Source: an uncultured bacterium
GTDB lineage: Bacteria; Planctomycetota; Planctomycetia; Pirellulales; UBA1268
NCBI GenBank assembly: GCA_937959175.1
Contig: CALGAS010000570.1
Coordinates: 1-14,513 of the forward strand
Length of the DNA stretch: 14,513 nt
Direction: 5' to 3'
In this document: piece after piece, positions 6,861 to 13,598 of the stretch
Layout of the letters: each line of letters opens with the position of its first letter
Numbering within the stretch: the stretch's first letter is position 1
Notes under the pieces: model-generated
Databases searched by the model: none
What the model saw: only the letters and a program-made list of their open reading frames with translations
What the model was told of the DNA's origin: nothing
Translations under genes and position numbers: made by a program

Positions 6861-9416
6861 ATGCATCGTTCTATCATCGCCGCCATGCTCGAGTCACCAC
6901 AGGCATTCCTGGCCGCCGTCCTGATCCTGGCCGGGGGTATCCCGGCTCTGGCAGCCCGCAGCCATAACGGTTTCTGGCAGGTGATTCCGCCCGTGGTGGC
7001 TTCCTACGCGATCACCATGATCCTTGCCGTCGCCGGACTCTGGGGATCGTCCCCAGAGATTGACGGCGTCCGGACCCAGCTGCTCGACACGCTCCTGCCG
7101 GCATTGGTCTTTCTCCTTGTGATTCCCTGCGACCTACGAGCGGTGGCCCGGCTCGGGCCACGGCTTCTCGCGGCCTTCGCGACCGCGACCCTTTCGATCC
7201 TGGTCGGCTCTGTCGTGGCCTGGCTCCTCTGGCGGCCCTGGCTGCCTGCCGACGGCTGGCAGGTCTTGGCTGCGGTTGCCGGTGGTTGGATTGGGGGCAC
7301 GGCCAACCTCGTCGCGGTCGCCGGCGGTCTCGAAGCCTCGTCCGACCAGGTCGGGCTGGCGGTCGTGACCGACACCGTCTGCTACTCCTGCTGGGTGTTC
7401 GTCCTCTTCTCGGCGGCAGCGGCCGCCGCGGTCTTCAATCGCTGGGCCGGCAGCCGGCCAGCAGCCGAGCAGCCCGGGCTGGCGGCTCCGGGATCGGCCC
7501 GCTCCGAGCCGCCAACCAAACCGGGCGACCTCCTCTTCTGGCTCGGCCTGGCCGTGCTGACCGGCGAGGCGGCGGCCGTCGTGGCCGACTGGCTTCCGAC
7601 CGGCGACACCTTCTCCGCGACCTCGTGGACGCTCCTGCTCACGACCGTCGTGGCGGCGATCGTGGCTCAAAGCCCCCTGCGGCGACTTCCCGGTTCAGCC
7701 CGACTCGGCTCCGCGGTGCTGGCGGTCGTCGTCGTCACAATGGCATCCCAGGCAACCTTCCGGGGCCTCCTGGCGGCACCGGTCTTCGTGGCTGCCGGCT
7801 TCACCGTGATTGCCTGCCATGCGGCGGTCATGGTTGGGGCCGCCCGCCTGATGCGGCTCGACCTGGCGTCCTGCAGCGTGGCGTCGCTGGCCAACATCGG
7901 CGGCGTGGCCTCAGCACCGCTGATGGCTGCCCTCCACGCTCCGGCCCTGGTGCCGGCGGCCGTCCTTCTCGCCCTGCTCGGCTATCTCATCGGGCTGCCG
8001 GCGGCACTCGGCCTGGCGACGCTCCTGTCGCGACTCACAGCAGCGGTGCTGGTGGCTTGCTGCGCCACCCTCGCCCTGCCATCAGCCGCGTTGGCAGCCC
8101 AGCCTGAGGCTGGGTCGGCAGCCGCTCCCAGATCCGCCGACCCCAACCCCGCCAGCGGGGCTCGGCAGACCAGCAGCTACTGGCTGGCACGCTGCGACCA
8201 TGCCGATGCAGTTCTGCTCGATGCGGCAGCGGTCGCGGCCGCCAACGCCCAGATGGCGGAGGCCGACCCTGCCGTCCACGATCTCGCCGAGATCCCCGAG
8301 CACCTCTCCCGGGATGCACTGGTCATGCAGATCAAGAAGGCCTCACGGATCCCCGCGCGGCCGCTCTTTCATGCCACCGGGGATCCGGTCACCGACCGCG
8401 ACCGCGACGCCTGGAAGGCCAGCCTCGCCCTCGATGCCATCCCGGCTCGCGCAGAGCCCCGCTTCGGACTCATCGTCTGTCGCTCACCGATCCGGCGGAT
8501 CCCCACGGGTCAACGAGTCGTTTCTGATCCTGGCCAGCCCGATCTCGACCTGTTTCAGGAGACGGCGGTCTTCCCGGGCACGCCCATGGCCGTACTCCAT
8601 CACTCGGCTGACCGTGCCTGGCTGTTCGGGGTCACAGCGACCTACACCGGCTGGATCGCAGCCGACGCAGTCGCGATCGGCAGCCGCCGCGAGGTCTTCG
8701 ACTATATCGCCAGGGCCGGCCGGGTGATCACCGGCAGCACGGCGGCGACCGCCTTCACCCCCTCGGCACCGGAGGTGTCACGGCTTGTCCTCGACATGGG
8801 CACCGCCCTGCCGGACCTGGCCGACTGGCCCCGCCGCGAACCGGTCAACGGCCAGCTGCCGACCAGTTCATACGTCGTCGAGGTGCCCTGCCGCGGTCCC
8901 GACGGTGCGCTCAGCCTCCGCCCTGCCCTGCTGCCCCGCTCGGCCGACAGCCATGCCGGCCCGCTGCCGGCAACCCGCGGCAACGTGATCCGCCAGGCCT
9001 GCAAGTTCCTAGGCCACCGCTACGGCTGGGGGCACGATTACGAGAGCCGCGACTGTAGCGGGCTGGTCGCCGATGTCTACCGGAGCCTGGGCCTGATCCT
9101 GCCCCGCAACACGACCGATCAGGCGTCGTCGCCGGCGCTCGACCGGACGCCCCTGCCGCCTGACATGCCGCGGGCCCAACGGCTGGCGGCCATCGCCCGG
9201 CTCGCCCCTGGTGATCTCCTCTACGCACCCCGGCATGTGATGATCCTGCTCGGCCACGATCCCGACGCCTGGATCATCCACGCCACCTTCGGCGGCGGCC
9301 GGTCGCCGCCGGTCAACGGGATCGTGATCGAGCCACTGGCCGACGTCGCTGCCGAGGAGGGCGGCCCGATCGTCGATGCCTTGACGACGCTCGTGCGGGT
9401 GCTGCCCGCCCGCTGA
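6861..9416 (+). CDS. DUF819 membrane permease fused to SH3b-NlpC/P60 hydrolase
   Basis: An 851-residue two-part protein. Residues 1 to about 390 are a polytopic membrane domain of the DUF819 (YjcL-like) type, with around a dozen hydrophobic helices, family-like blocks GGWIGGTANLVAVA (141-154) and ASLANIGGVASAPLMAA (341-357), and a polar linker at 193-222. A further hydrophobic stretch at 392-412 looks like a signal peptide ending ALAA. Residues 440-851 resemble YkfC-type enzymes that cut gamma-D-Glu bonds in murein peptides: an SH3b-like region (about 560-605, with GWIAADAVAIGS) and an NlpC/P60 domain with Cys732 (RDCSGLV), His792 (PRHVMILLG) and His807 (IIHATF). One uninterrupted frame spans both, with no credible internal start. 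I take the ATG at 6861, though no strong ribosome site is visible and ATG 6885 is possible. Inferred job: release L-Ala-D-Glu outside and import it. The transport role of DUF819 is unproven. Confidence 0.88.
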   Translation: MHRSIIAAMLESPQAFLAAVLILAGGIPALAARSHNGFWQVIPPVVASYAITMILAVAGLWGSSPEIDGVRTQLLDTLLPALVFLLVIPCDLRAVARLGPRLLAAFATATLSILVGSVVAWLLWRPWLPADGWQVLAAVAGGWIGGTANLVAVAGGLEASSDQVGLAVVTDTVCYSCWVFVLFSAAAAAAVFNRWAGSRPAAEQPGLAAPGSARSEPPTKPGDLLFWLGLAVLTGEAAAVVADWLPTGDTFSATSWTLLLTTVVAAIVAQSPLRRLPGSARLGSAVLAVVVVTMASQATFRGLLAAPVFVAAGFTVIACHAAVMVGAARLMRLDLASCSVASLANIGGVASAPLMAALHAPALVPAAVLLALLGYLIGLPAALGLATLLSRLTAAVLVACCATLALPSAALAAQPEAGSAAAPRSADPNPASGARQTSSYWLARCDHADAVLLDAAAVAAANAQMAEADPAVHDLAEIPEHLSRDALVMQIKKASRIPARPLFHATGDPVTDRDRDAWKASLALDAIPARAEPRFGLIVCRSPIRRIPTGQRVVSDPGQPDLDLFQETAVFPGTPMAVLHHSADRAWLFGVTATYTGWIAADAVAIGSRREVFDYIARAGRVITGSTAATAFTPSAPEVSRLVLDMGTALPDLADWPRREPVNGQLPTSSYVVEVPCRGPDGALSLRPALLPRSADSHAGPLPATRGNVIRQACKFLGHRYGWGHDYESRDCSGLVADVYRSLGLILPRNTTDQASSPALDRTPLPPDMPRAQRLAAIARLAPGDLLYAPRHVMILLGHDPDAWIIHATFGGGRSPPVNGIVIEPLADVAAEEGGPIVDALTTLVRVLPAR

Positions 9417-9430
9417 GGCCCGCCCACTCC

Positions 9431-9460
9431 GCCCTCCAGTCAGGGCTGGCTTTGTCTGTC
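9431..9460 (+). terminator. Weak candidate terminator between convergent genes
   Basis: GCCCT (9431-9435) pairs with AGGGC (9442-9446) around a 6-base loop, followed by a partly T-rich TGGCTTTGTCTGTC. A second small hairpin, CTGAC/GTCAG (9461-9473), overlaps the stop codon of the opposing gene. The short stems and weak T-tract make this only a possibility. Confidence 0.25.
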
Positions 9461-9469
9461 CTGACCCGG

Positions 9470-11488
9470 TCAGTCCTGGCCGGCTCCGAGCAGTTGCCAG
9501 CCGTAGCGAAACAGGTTGCGGGCATCGGCATACCGGCTCGGCGTCGAGTCGCTCCCGAAGACGACCACCACCAGTTCCCGTCCATCACGCTCGCCGCAGG
9601 CTGCCAGGCAGCAGCCGGCAGCGTGGGTGGTGCCGGTCTTCACACCCGAGTAGCCCTCGATGCCCAGGAGCCGGTTGGTATTCCGCCAGACGACCGGCCG
9701 GCTGTAGCCGGCGTCGTTGACGAGCAGGCTGCGATGCTCCCGGGTGGCGACGACCTCTCGAAACAGTGGCAGCCCGAGAGCCGTGCGGACCAGGGCCGCC
9801 GTGTCCCGCGGCGATGAGCCGCAGCCCGGGACGGTCTTGCCGTGGGGATTGCCGTAGCGGGTCGCCTCCAGGCCAAGGGCCGCCGCGCGGGCGTTCATCG
9901 CGGCCACGAAGCGATCGTGGTCGTTTCCCTCCGAGGGTCCGAGCCGCGGGCCGAAGTGCTCGGCGAGGGCGATGGCGGCATCGTTGCCCGAGGGGAGCAG
10001 GAGGCCGTAGAGCAGTTCGCCGACCGCGATCCGATCGCCGGGCCGGAGCCCCGCCGAAGAACCCGTTTCGGTACCGGCCCGCTGCGAGACCTGCATCTCT
10101 TCGGCGAGCACCTTGGCATCGGCCGCGGCAGCCTCGAGCACCAAGAGCGCCGTCATCACCTTGACAATGCTCGCCGGCTGACGCACCGCGTCGGGCTCAC
10201 CGCCCGCCACCATCTCCCCGCTGCGGCCGTCCATCACGATCCAGGCCCGGGCCGTGACCGCAGGCGGCCCTGTGGGATCGTCGGCCGGCTGGCGGGGCGG
10301 CGGCGCCGGCCGAGGCGGTTCGGCAGTCGTCACCAGCGGCCCCAAGGCCCGCCAGGTCGCAGCACCAACCTCGCCGGTCGGCTCGATGCCGACCGTCTCC
10401 TGGAAGCGACGCACGGCCGCCGCGGTGTTGGGGCCGAACGCCCCATCGACGGCGATCGCCTGGTCGGCGGGCAGCCGGGCATTGAGCGTCCGCTGCAGAT
10501 CGATCACCAGTTCCCCCTCCGCGCCGGCTGCCAGCGGGCCGGCCGGCGGCGGCTGCATCGCCGTCACGTAGGCCACCAGTTCGGCCGCGACCCGGGCGGC
10601 GAGGCCGTCCGCCGCGCCGCCCGGGCCCCGGCGGTCGCGGTTCTCGGCGGTCAACAGGCAAAACGAGATCGGCCCGGCCGGCGTTTCAATGATGCCGGCA
10701 TCGGTACGGGTGCCCGGCACGAAGCCCGTCTTGTGGGCCACGGTCACGCCGCCGGGCAGGTCCCGCGGACTCATCCCGCGATCCTCGCAGGCCCGCAGAT
10801 GCTCGAGCATCTCCCGACAATCCCCCGCCGCCACCAGGTTGCGTCGCTCCAACTCACCAGACTCGATCATCTCGGCAAGTCGCATGAACTCCCCGGCGGT
10901 GCCCTGGCCGAGGCCAAACTGCCGGCTGGCCTCGACATCGACCGACTCCCCCCGACGGTAGACCGGCGAATGGAGCCGGAGGCCGCCGAGGCCGAGATCG
11001 GCCATCAGTTTGTTGACGCGATCGATGCCGACCCGGGCCAGCACGAGGTTGGTCGCCGTGTTGTCGGAAGCGGCGATCATCATCCGAATCGCATCCCGGA
11101 GGGAGAAGGTCGCGCCGGGCGAGAACTTGTCGAGCACCGTCGAGCCGGGCACGAGGTCGTCGTCGCCGAGCGTCAGCGGATCAGCGAGCGTGACATCACC
11201 TTCGCGGGCCGCGGCATAGGCGGCCACCATCACCGGGAGTTTGATCAGGCTGGCCGTGGGCATCGGCCGTTCGGCCTGATGCCGGAACTCGACGCCCGAG
11301 GCGGGATGCCGGGCCGCCACCGCCACGACGCCCTCGTGGGCCTCGATCAGGGGCAGGATGGCGTCGTCAAGGGAATCGGCCGACTCTGCCCCGATCGCCT
11401 CCGCGAGCGGAACAAGGAGCACCGCGAGCCAGACCAGCCAGCCCCCCGCCCCGGGCAACCAGCGCCGCCGACCGCATGCCTTGCTCAC
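9470..11488 (-). CDS. Double-headed DD-peptidase: class A beta-lactamase-like, PG-binding, S11 domains
   Basis: An exported wall enzyme (672 residues) with two penicillin-binding active sites. After the signal peptide (basic SKACGRRR, core WLVWLAVLLVPLA), domain 1 (about 38-315) is class A beta-lactamase-like: Ser80-x-x-Lys83 (ASLIK), Ser141-Asp-Asn143, Lys253-Thr-Gly. I find no ExxLN omega-loop motif, so a DD-peptidase-like or degenerate role fits better than drug hydrolysis. Domain 2 (about 324-384) is a PG_binding_1 module (DGAFGPNTAAAVRRFQ). A Pro-rich linker follows. Domain 3 (about 410-672) is an S11 D-Ala-D-Ala carboxypeptidase: Ser440-x-x-Lys443 (ASIVK), Ser500-Gly-Asn502, Lys617-Thr-Gly. 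I choose the GTG at 11486-11488 because GAGGTG lies 6 bases upstream; ATG 11518 and ATG 11572 (overlapping the epimerase) are alternatives. It follows the epimerase gene by 31 bases, probably as one operon. Confidence 0.88.
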   Translation of the reverse strand: MSKACGRRRWLPGAGGWLVWLAVLLVPLAEAIGAESADSLDDAILPLIEAHEGVVAVAARHPASGVEFRHQAERPMPTASLIKLPVMVAAYAAAREGDVTLADPLTLGDDDLVPGSTVLDKFSPGATFSLRDAIRMMIAASDNTATNLVLARVGIDRVNKLMADLGLGGLRLHSPVYRRGESVDVEASRQFGLGQGTAGEFMRLAEMIESGELERRNLVAAGDCREMLEHLRACEDRGMSPRDLPGGVTVAHKTGFVPGTRTDAGIIETPAGPISFCLLTAENRDRRGPGGAADGLAARVAAELVAYVTAMQPPPAGPLAAGAEGELVIDLQRTLNARLPADQAIAVDGAFGPNTAAAVRRFQETVGIEPTGEVGAATWRALGPLVTTAEPPRPAPPPRQPADDPTGPPAVTARAWIVMDGRSGEMVAGGEPDAVRQPASIVKVMTALLVLEAAAADAKVLAEEMQVSQRAGTETGSSAGLRPGDRIAVGELLYGLLLPSGNDAAIALAEHFGPRLGPSEGNDHDRFVAAMNARAAALGLEATRYGNPHGKTVPGCGSSPRDTAALVRTALGLPLFREVVATREHRSLLVNDAGYSRPVVWRNTNRLLGIEGYSGVKTGTTHAAGCCLAACGERDGRELVVVVFGSDSTPSRYADARNLFRYGWQLLGAGQD

Positions 11489-11494
11489 GAGTGG

Positions 11495-11502
11495 CACCTC
11501 TT
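11495..11502 (-). promoter_or_regulatory. Ribosome binding site deciding the double-headed peptidase start
   Basis: Reads AAGAGGTG on the minus strand, with GAGGTG ending 6 bases before the GTG at 11486-11488. The upstream ATG at 11516-11518 has only GAGG at a 12-base distance, and the longest frame would overlap the epimerase gene by 53 bases. Confidence 0.55.
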
Positions 11503-11519
11503 GTTCACGACGTCGCATC

Positions 11520-12584
11520 TCATTTTGTCGCCTCGGGAGTCGGGGCCTCAGCCCTCGGCTGGAGCGGCCCATCGACGAGTTCGATCCCCAGGCCCGCCGC
11601 GTCGGGCACCTGTCGCCGGCCCTCCCGCACGCACACGCCGGTTGCGATGTCTACCGCCAAGAGCGCTGCGCCGTCGATGTCGGCATGGTGGGCGAGGGGT
11701 ACCAGCTGGGCCGCCGCCGAGATCCCGACCGTCGATTCGGTCATGCAGCCGATCATCACCGCCAGGCCCGCCGCTCGGGCCCGCTCGATCATCCGCCGGC
11801 CGGCTGACAGCCCGCCGCATTTCACGAGCTTGACCACGATCCCGTCGAACAGTTCCCCGCACCGCGCGATGTCGGCCTCCGTGCGGCAGTCTTCGTCGGC
11901 AAAGATGGGCAGCGGGCATTGCCGCCGGAGTTCGACCATCCCAGGATCGCCGGGCGGCAGCGGCTGCTCGATGAACTCGACGCCCAGATCAGCAAGCCGT
12001 CCGGCGAGCTCGAGCGTCCGGCGAACGCTCCAGCCGCCGTTGGCATCGATGCGAAACGGCCGGTCGGTGAGCGACCGCAGTCGGGCGAGGGCCTCGATGT
12101 CAGCCTCGCCGCCAACCTTGATCTTGTAGGCCGGCCAGCCCCTGGCCTCGGCGAGCTTGGCTTCCATCACTGCCGGCGTGTCCAGGCCGATCGTGAAGCA
12201 CGACTCCGGGCCGCCCGCCGGATCGACACCCCAGGCGGCAGCCAGCGGCTGGTCCTGCCGCCGGGCCCAGAGATCATGGATTGCCGCATCGACAGCTGCC
12301 CGGGCAAACAGGTCATCCCCGAGCGTCTCTGCGGCTGCAGCGATGACAGCCGGCAGGTCAGAAGCCGAGAGCACCGAAAGCCGCGGGGCAAGGCGGCTGA
12401 GGCCGGCGGCCATGGCCGGAATGGAAGCGCGATAATACCCGTGGGCGGGAGCCTCTCCGTAGCCGAAGCAACCCGCTTCATGGAGTTCGACCACCAGCGT
12501 CTCCACGGCGCGAATCGTCCCCCGTGCGATCGTGAAGGGGTGATTCAGCGGCAGGGTGTAGTGGCGAAAAGCGAGGTCGATCAT
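11520..12584 (-). CDS. Dipeptide epimerase (L-Ala-D/L-Glu epimerase type)
   Basis: A cytoplasmic enolase-superfamily enzyme (354 residues, normal length, no signal peptide) expected to interconvert L-Ala-D-Glu and L-Ala-L-Glu so that murein dipeptides can be cut by ordinary peptidases. The superfamily parts are all visible: catalytic Lys pair KIK (154/156), metal ligands Asp180 (RIDANGGW), Glu206 (FIEQPLPPGD) and Asp230 (FADEDC), and the opposing Lys255 (VKLVKCGG). The DxD motif at 302-304 (ADIDGA), which binds the dipeptide amino group in YcjG/YkfB-type enzymes, supports dipeptide specificity over muconate or succinylbenzoate substrates. The ATG at 12584 has GAGGG about 10 bases upstream. 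It is first in a minus-strand pair with the double-headed DD-peptidase gene. Other dipeptide epimerases (for example acting on hydrophobic dipeptides) are possible; the neighbours favour L-Ala-Glu. Confidence 0.9.
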   Translation of the reverse strand: MIDLAFRHYTLPLNHPFTIARGTIRAVETLVVELHEAGCFGYGEAPAHGYYRASIPAMAAGLSRLAPRLSVLSASDLPAVIAAAAETLGDDLFARAAVDAAIHDLWARRQDQPLAAAWGVDPAGGPESCFTIGLDTPAVMEAKLAEARGWPAYKIKVGGEADIEALARLRSLTDRPFRIDANGGWSVRRTLELAGRLADLGVEFIEQPLPPGDPGMVELRRQCPLPIFADEDCRTEADIARCGELFDGIVVKLVKCGGLSAGRRMIERARAAGLAVMIGCMTESTVGISAAAQLVPLAHHADIDGAALLAVDIATGVCVREGRRQVPDAAGLGIELVDGPLQPRAEAPTPEATK

Positions 12585-12619
12585 CCGGCTGAGCCCTCTA
12601 CCCCTCTCCCGGGGGCATG

Positions 12620-12649
12620 AATATGGTCGCGGCCGACCGGCCGGGTCAA
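12620..12649 (-). promoter_or_regulatory. Candidate promoter for the epimerase/DD-peptidase pair
   Basis: On the minus strand, TTGACC (12644-12649) and CATATT (12620-12625) are separated by 18 bases. Transcription would begin about 30 bases before the epimerase ATG. Matches to the consensus are 5/6 and 4/6. It lies inside the longest reading frame of the opposite gene, which argues that the true start of that gene is further downstream. Confidence 0.4.
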
Positions 12650-12652
12650 ACC

Positions 12653-12682
12653 TCGACAGATGCTACCACCCGCGGCTACAAC
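12653..12682 (+). promoter_or_regulatory. Candidate promoter for the L,D-transpeptidase/symporter pair
   Basis: TCGACA (12653-12658) and TACAAC (12677-12682) are separated by 18 bases on the plus strand, with 5/6 and 4/6 matches. It would give a leader of roughly 65 bases to the ATG at 12755. It sits back to back with the minus-strand promoter candidate. Confidence 0.3.
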
Positions 12683-12754
12683 CCGGGGTCGATCGGTCGC
12701 CGGCAGCCTCGGCGGCAGGATCGTGCCAGCAGCCGGGACCGAGCGAGGGATGGG

Positions 12755-13585
12755 ATGCGGCGTGGTCTGTCTTTCGTCACCGCCACCGCCTGCCGAATGG
12801 CCTGCAAAAGGGTCCTTCTCATGGCCTGGCTCCTCGCCGGGCCGGCCGCCCGGCTTGGCGGGGCAGAGGGCGGGTTGGCGGCCGTTGCGTTGCCGGTCCG
12901 CCAGGTGGTGGTCGTCCTCGTGCCTGATTGGGAGGCGACCACCGGCCACGTCCGGCGATTCGCACGCGATGCGGGGGGCGACTGGTTGGCTGTCGGGCCG
13001 GCCGCCGAGGTCGTCGTCGGCCGGGGCGGCAGCGGCTGGGGCCGGGGCCTTCATCCAGACGACCCCGAGGCCGCCGCGGCCGGTCCGCAGAAGCGGGAAG
13101 GCGACGGCCGCTCGCCGGCCGGAATCTTCGCCCTCGGCCCCGCCTTCGGCAGCCGGCAAACCATCGAGACCGGCCTCGAGTATCTGCCGCTCGAGCGGGG
13201 CCATTGGTGCATCGACGTTCCCGAGTCCCCGCACTACAACCAGATCGTGCTCGAAGAGGACGTCGGCCAAGCCGGCATTGCCGGCAGCAGCGAACCGATG
13301 CGGCGGGATCTCCATCGTGGTGATGATCAGTATCGCGTCGGATGTGTCATCGGCCACAATCCGGAAGGGGTTGCCAACCTGGGCAGCTGCATCTTCGCCC
13401 ACCCCTGGATCGATGCCACGACCCCGACGGCGGGCTGTGTCGGGATGGCCGAGCCGACCCTGGTGACCATGCTCGCCTGGCTCGACGCGGCCGCCCGCCC
13501 CCGGCTCGTGCTGCTACCGGCGGCCGAGTACCAGAGGCTGCGACGGGCCTGGGAACTGCCTGCCTGGCCGGAGCCGCTGCCATGA
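12755..13585 (+). CDS. L,D-transpeptidase-like (YkuD domain) exported protein
   Basis: An exported protein predicted to carry the YkuD/ErfK transpeptidase domain, which forms 3-3 crosslinks or otherwise exchanges murein tetrapeptides. The C-terminal half matches a variant of the family: GDGRSPAGIFALGPAFG, then SPHYNQIV, GCVIGHNPEG, and the active-site block CIFAHPWIDATTPTAGCVGM with His216 and nucleophile Cys228 (numbering from this start). The open frame reaches back to an ATG at 12617, but those 46 residues are polar and overlap promoter-like sequences. From the ATG at 12755 (GAGGGA 4 bases upstream) the protein has 276 residues with a signal peptide (CKRVLLMAWLLAGPAARLGGA). ATG 12797 is another option. 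Its stop is 13 bases before the symporter start. The fold is confident; crosslinking activity is not proven. Confidence 0.82.
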   Translation: MRRGLSFVTATACRMACKRVLLMAWLLAGPAARLGGAEGGLAAVALPVRQVVVVLVPDWEATTGHVRRFARDAGGDWLAVGPAAEVVVGRGGSGWGRGLHPDDPEAAAAGPQKREGDGRSPAGIFALGPAFGSRQTIETGLEYLPLERGHWCIDVPESPHYNQIVLEEDVGQAGIAGSSEPMRRDLHRGDDQYRVGCVIGHNPEGVANLGSCIFAHPWIDATTPTAGCVGMAEPTLVTMLAWLDAAARPRLVLLPAAEYQRLRRAWELPAWPEPLP

Positions 13586-13598
13586 ACGAGGCACTGCC

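Noticed and set aside
5701..6924. 407-codon plus-strand frame over the PAD-like gene
   Set aside because: The minus-strand product has all PAD catalytic blocks; the plus-strand translation shows no domain.
9470..11488. Antibiotic-resistance beta-lactamase
   Set aside because: The first domain has SxxK, SDN and KTG but I see no ExxLN omega-loop glutamate, and it is fused to a peptidoglycan-binding module and a carboxypeptidase, which point to wall metabolism.
9842..11833. 663-codon open frame on the plus strand
   Set aside because: It is antisense to the double-headed peptidase and part of the epimerase, which both have clear catalytic motifs. Its own translation is low-complexity His/Arg/Gly with no recognisable fold.
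12617..12754. N-terminal extension of the L,D-transpeptidase from the ATG at 12617
   Set aside because: The 46 extra residues are polar and would precede the signal peptide; the segment contains promoter-like sequences on both strands.
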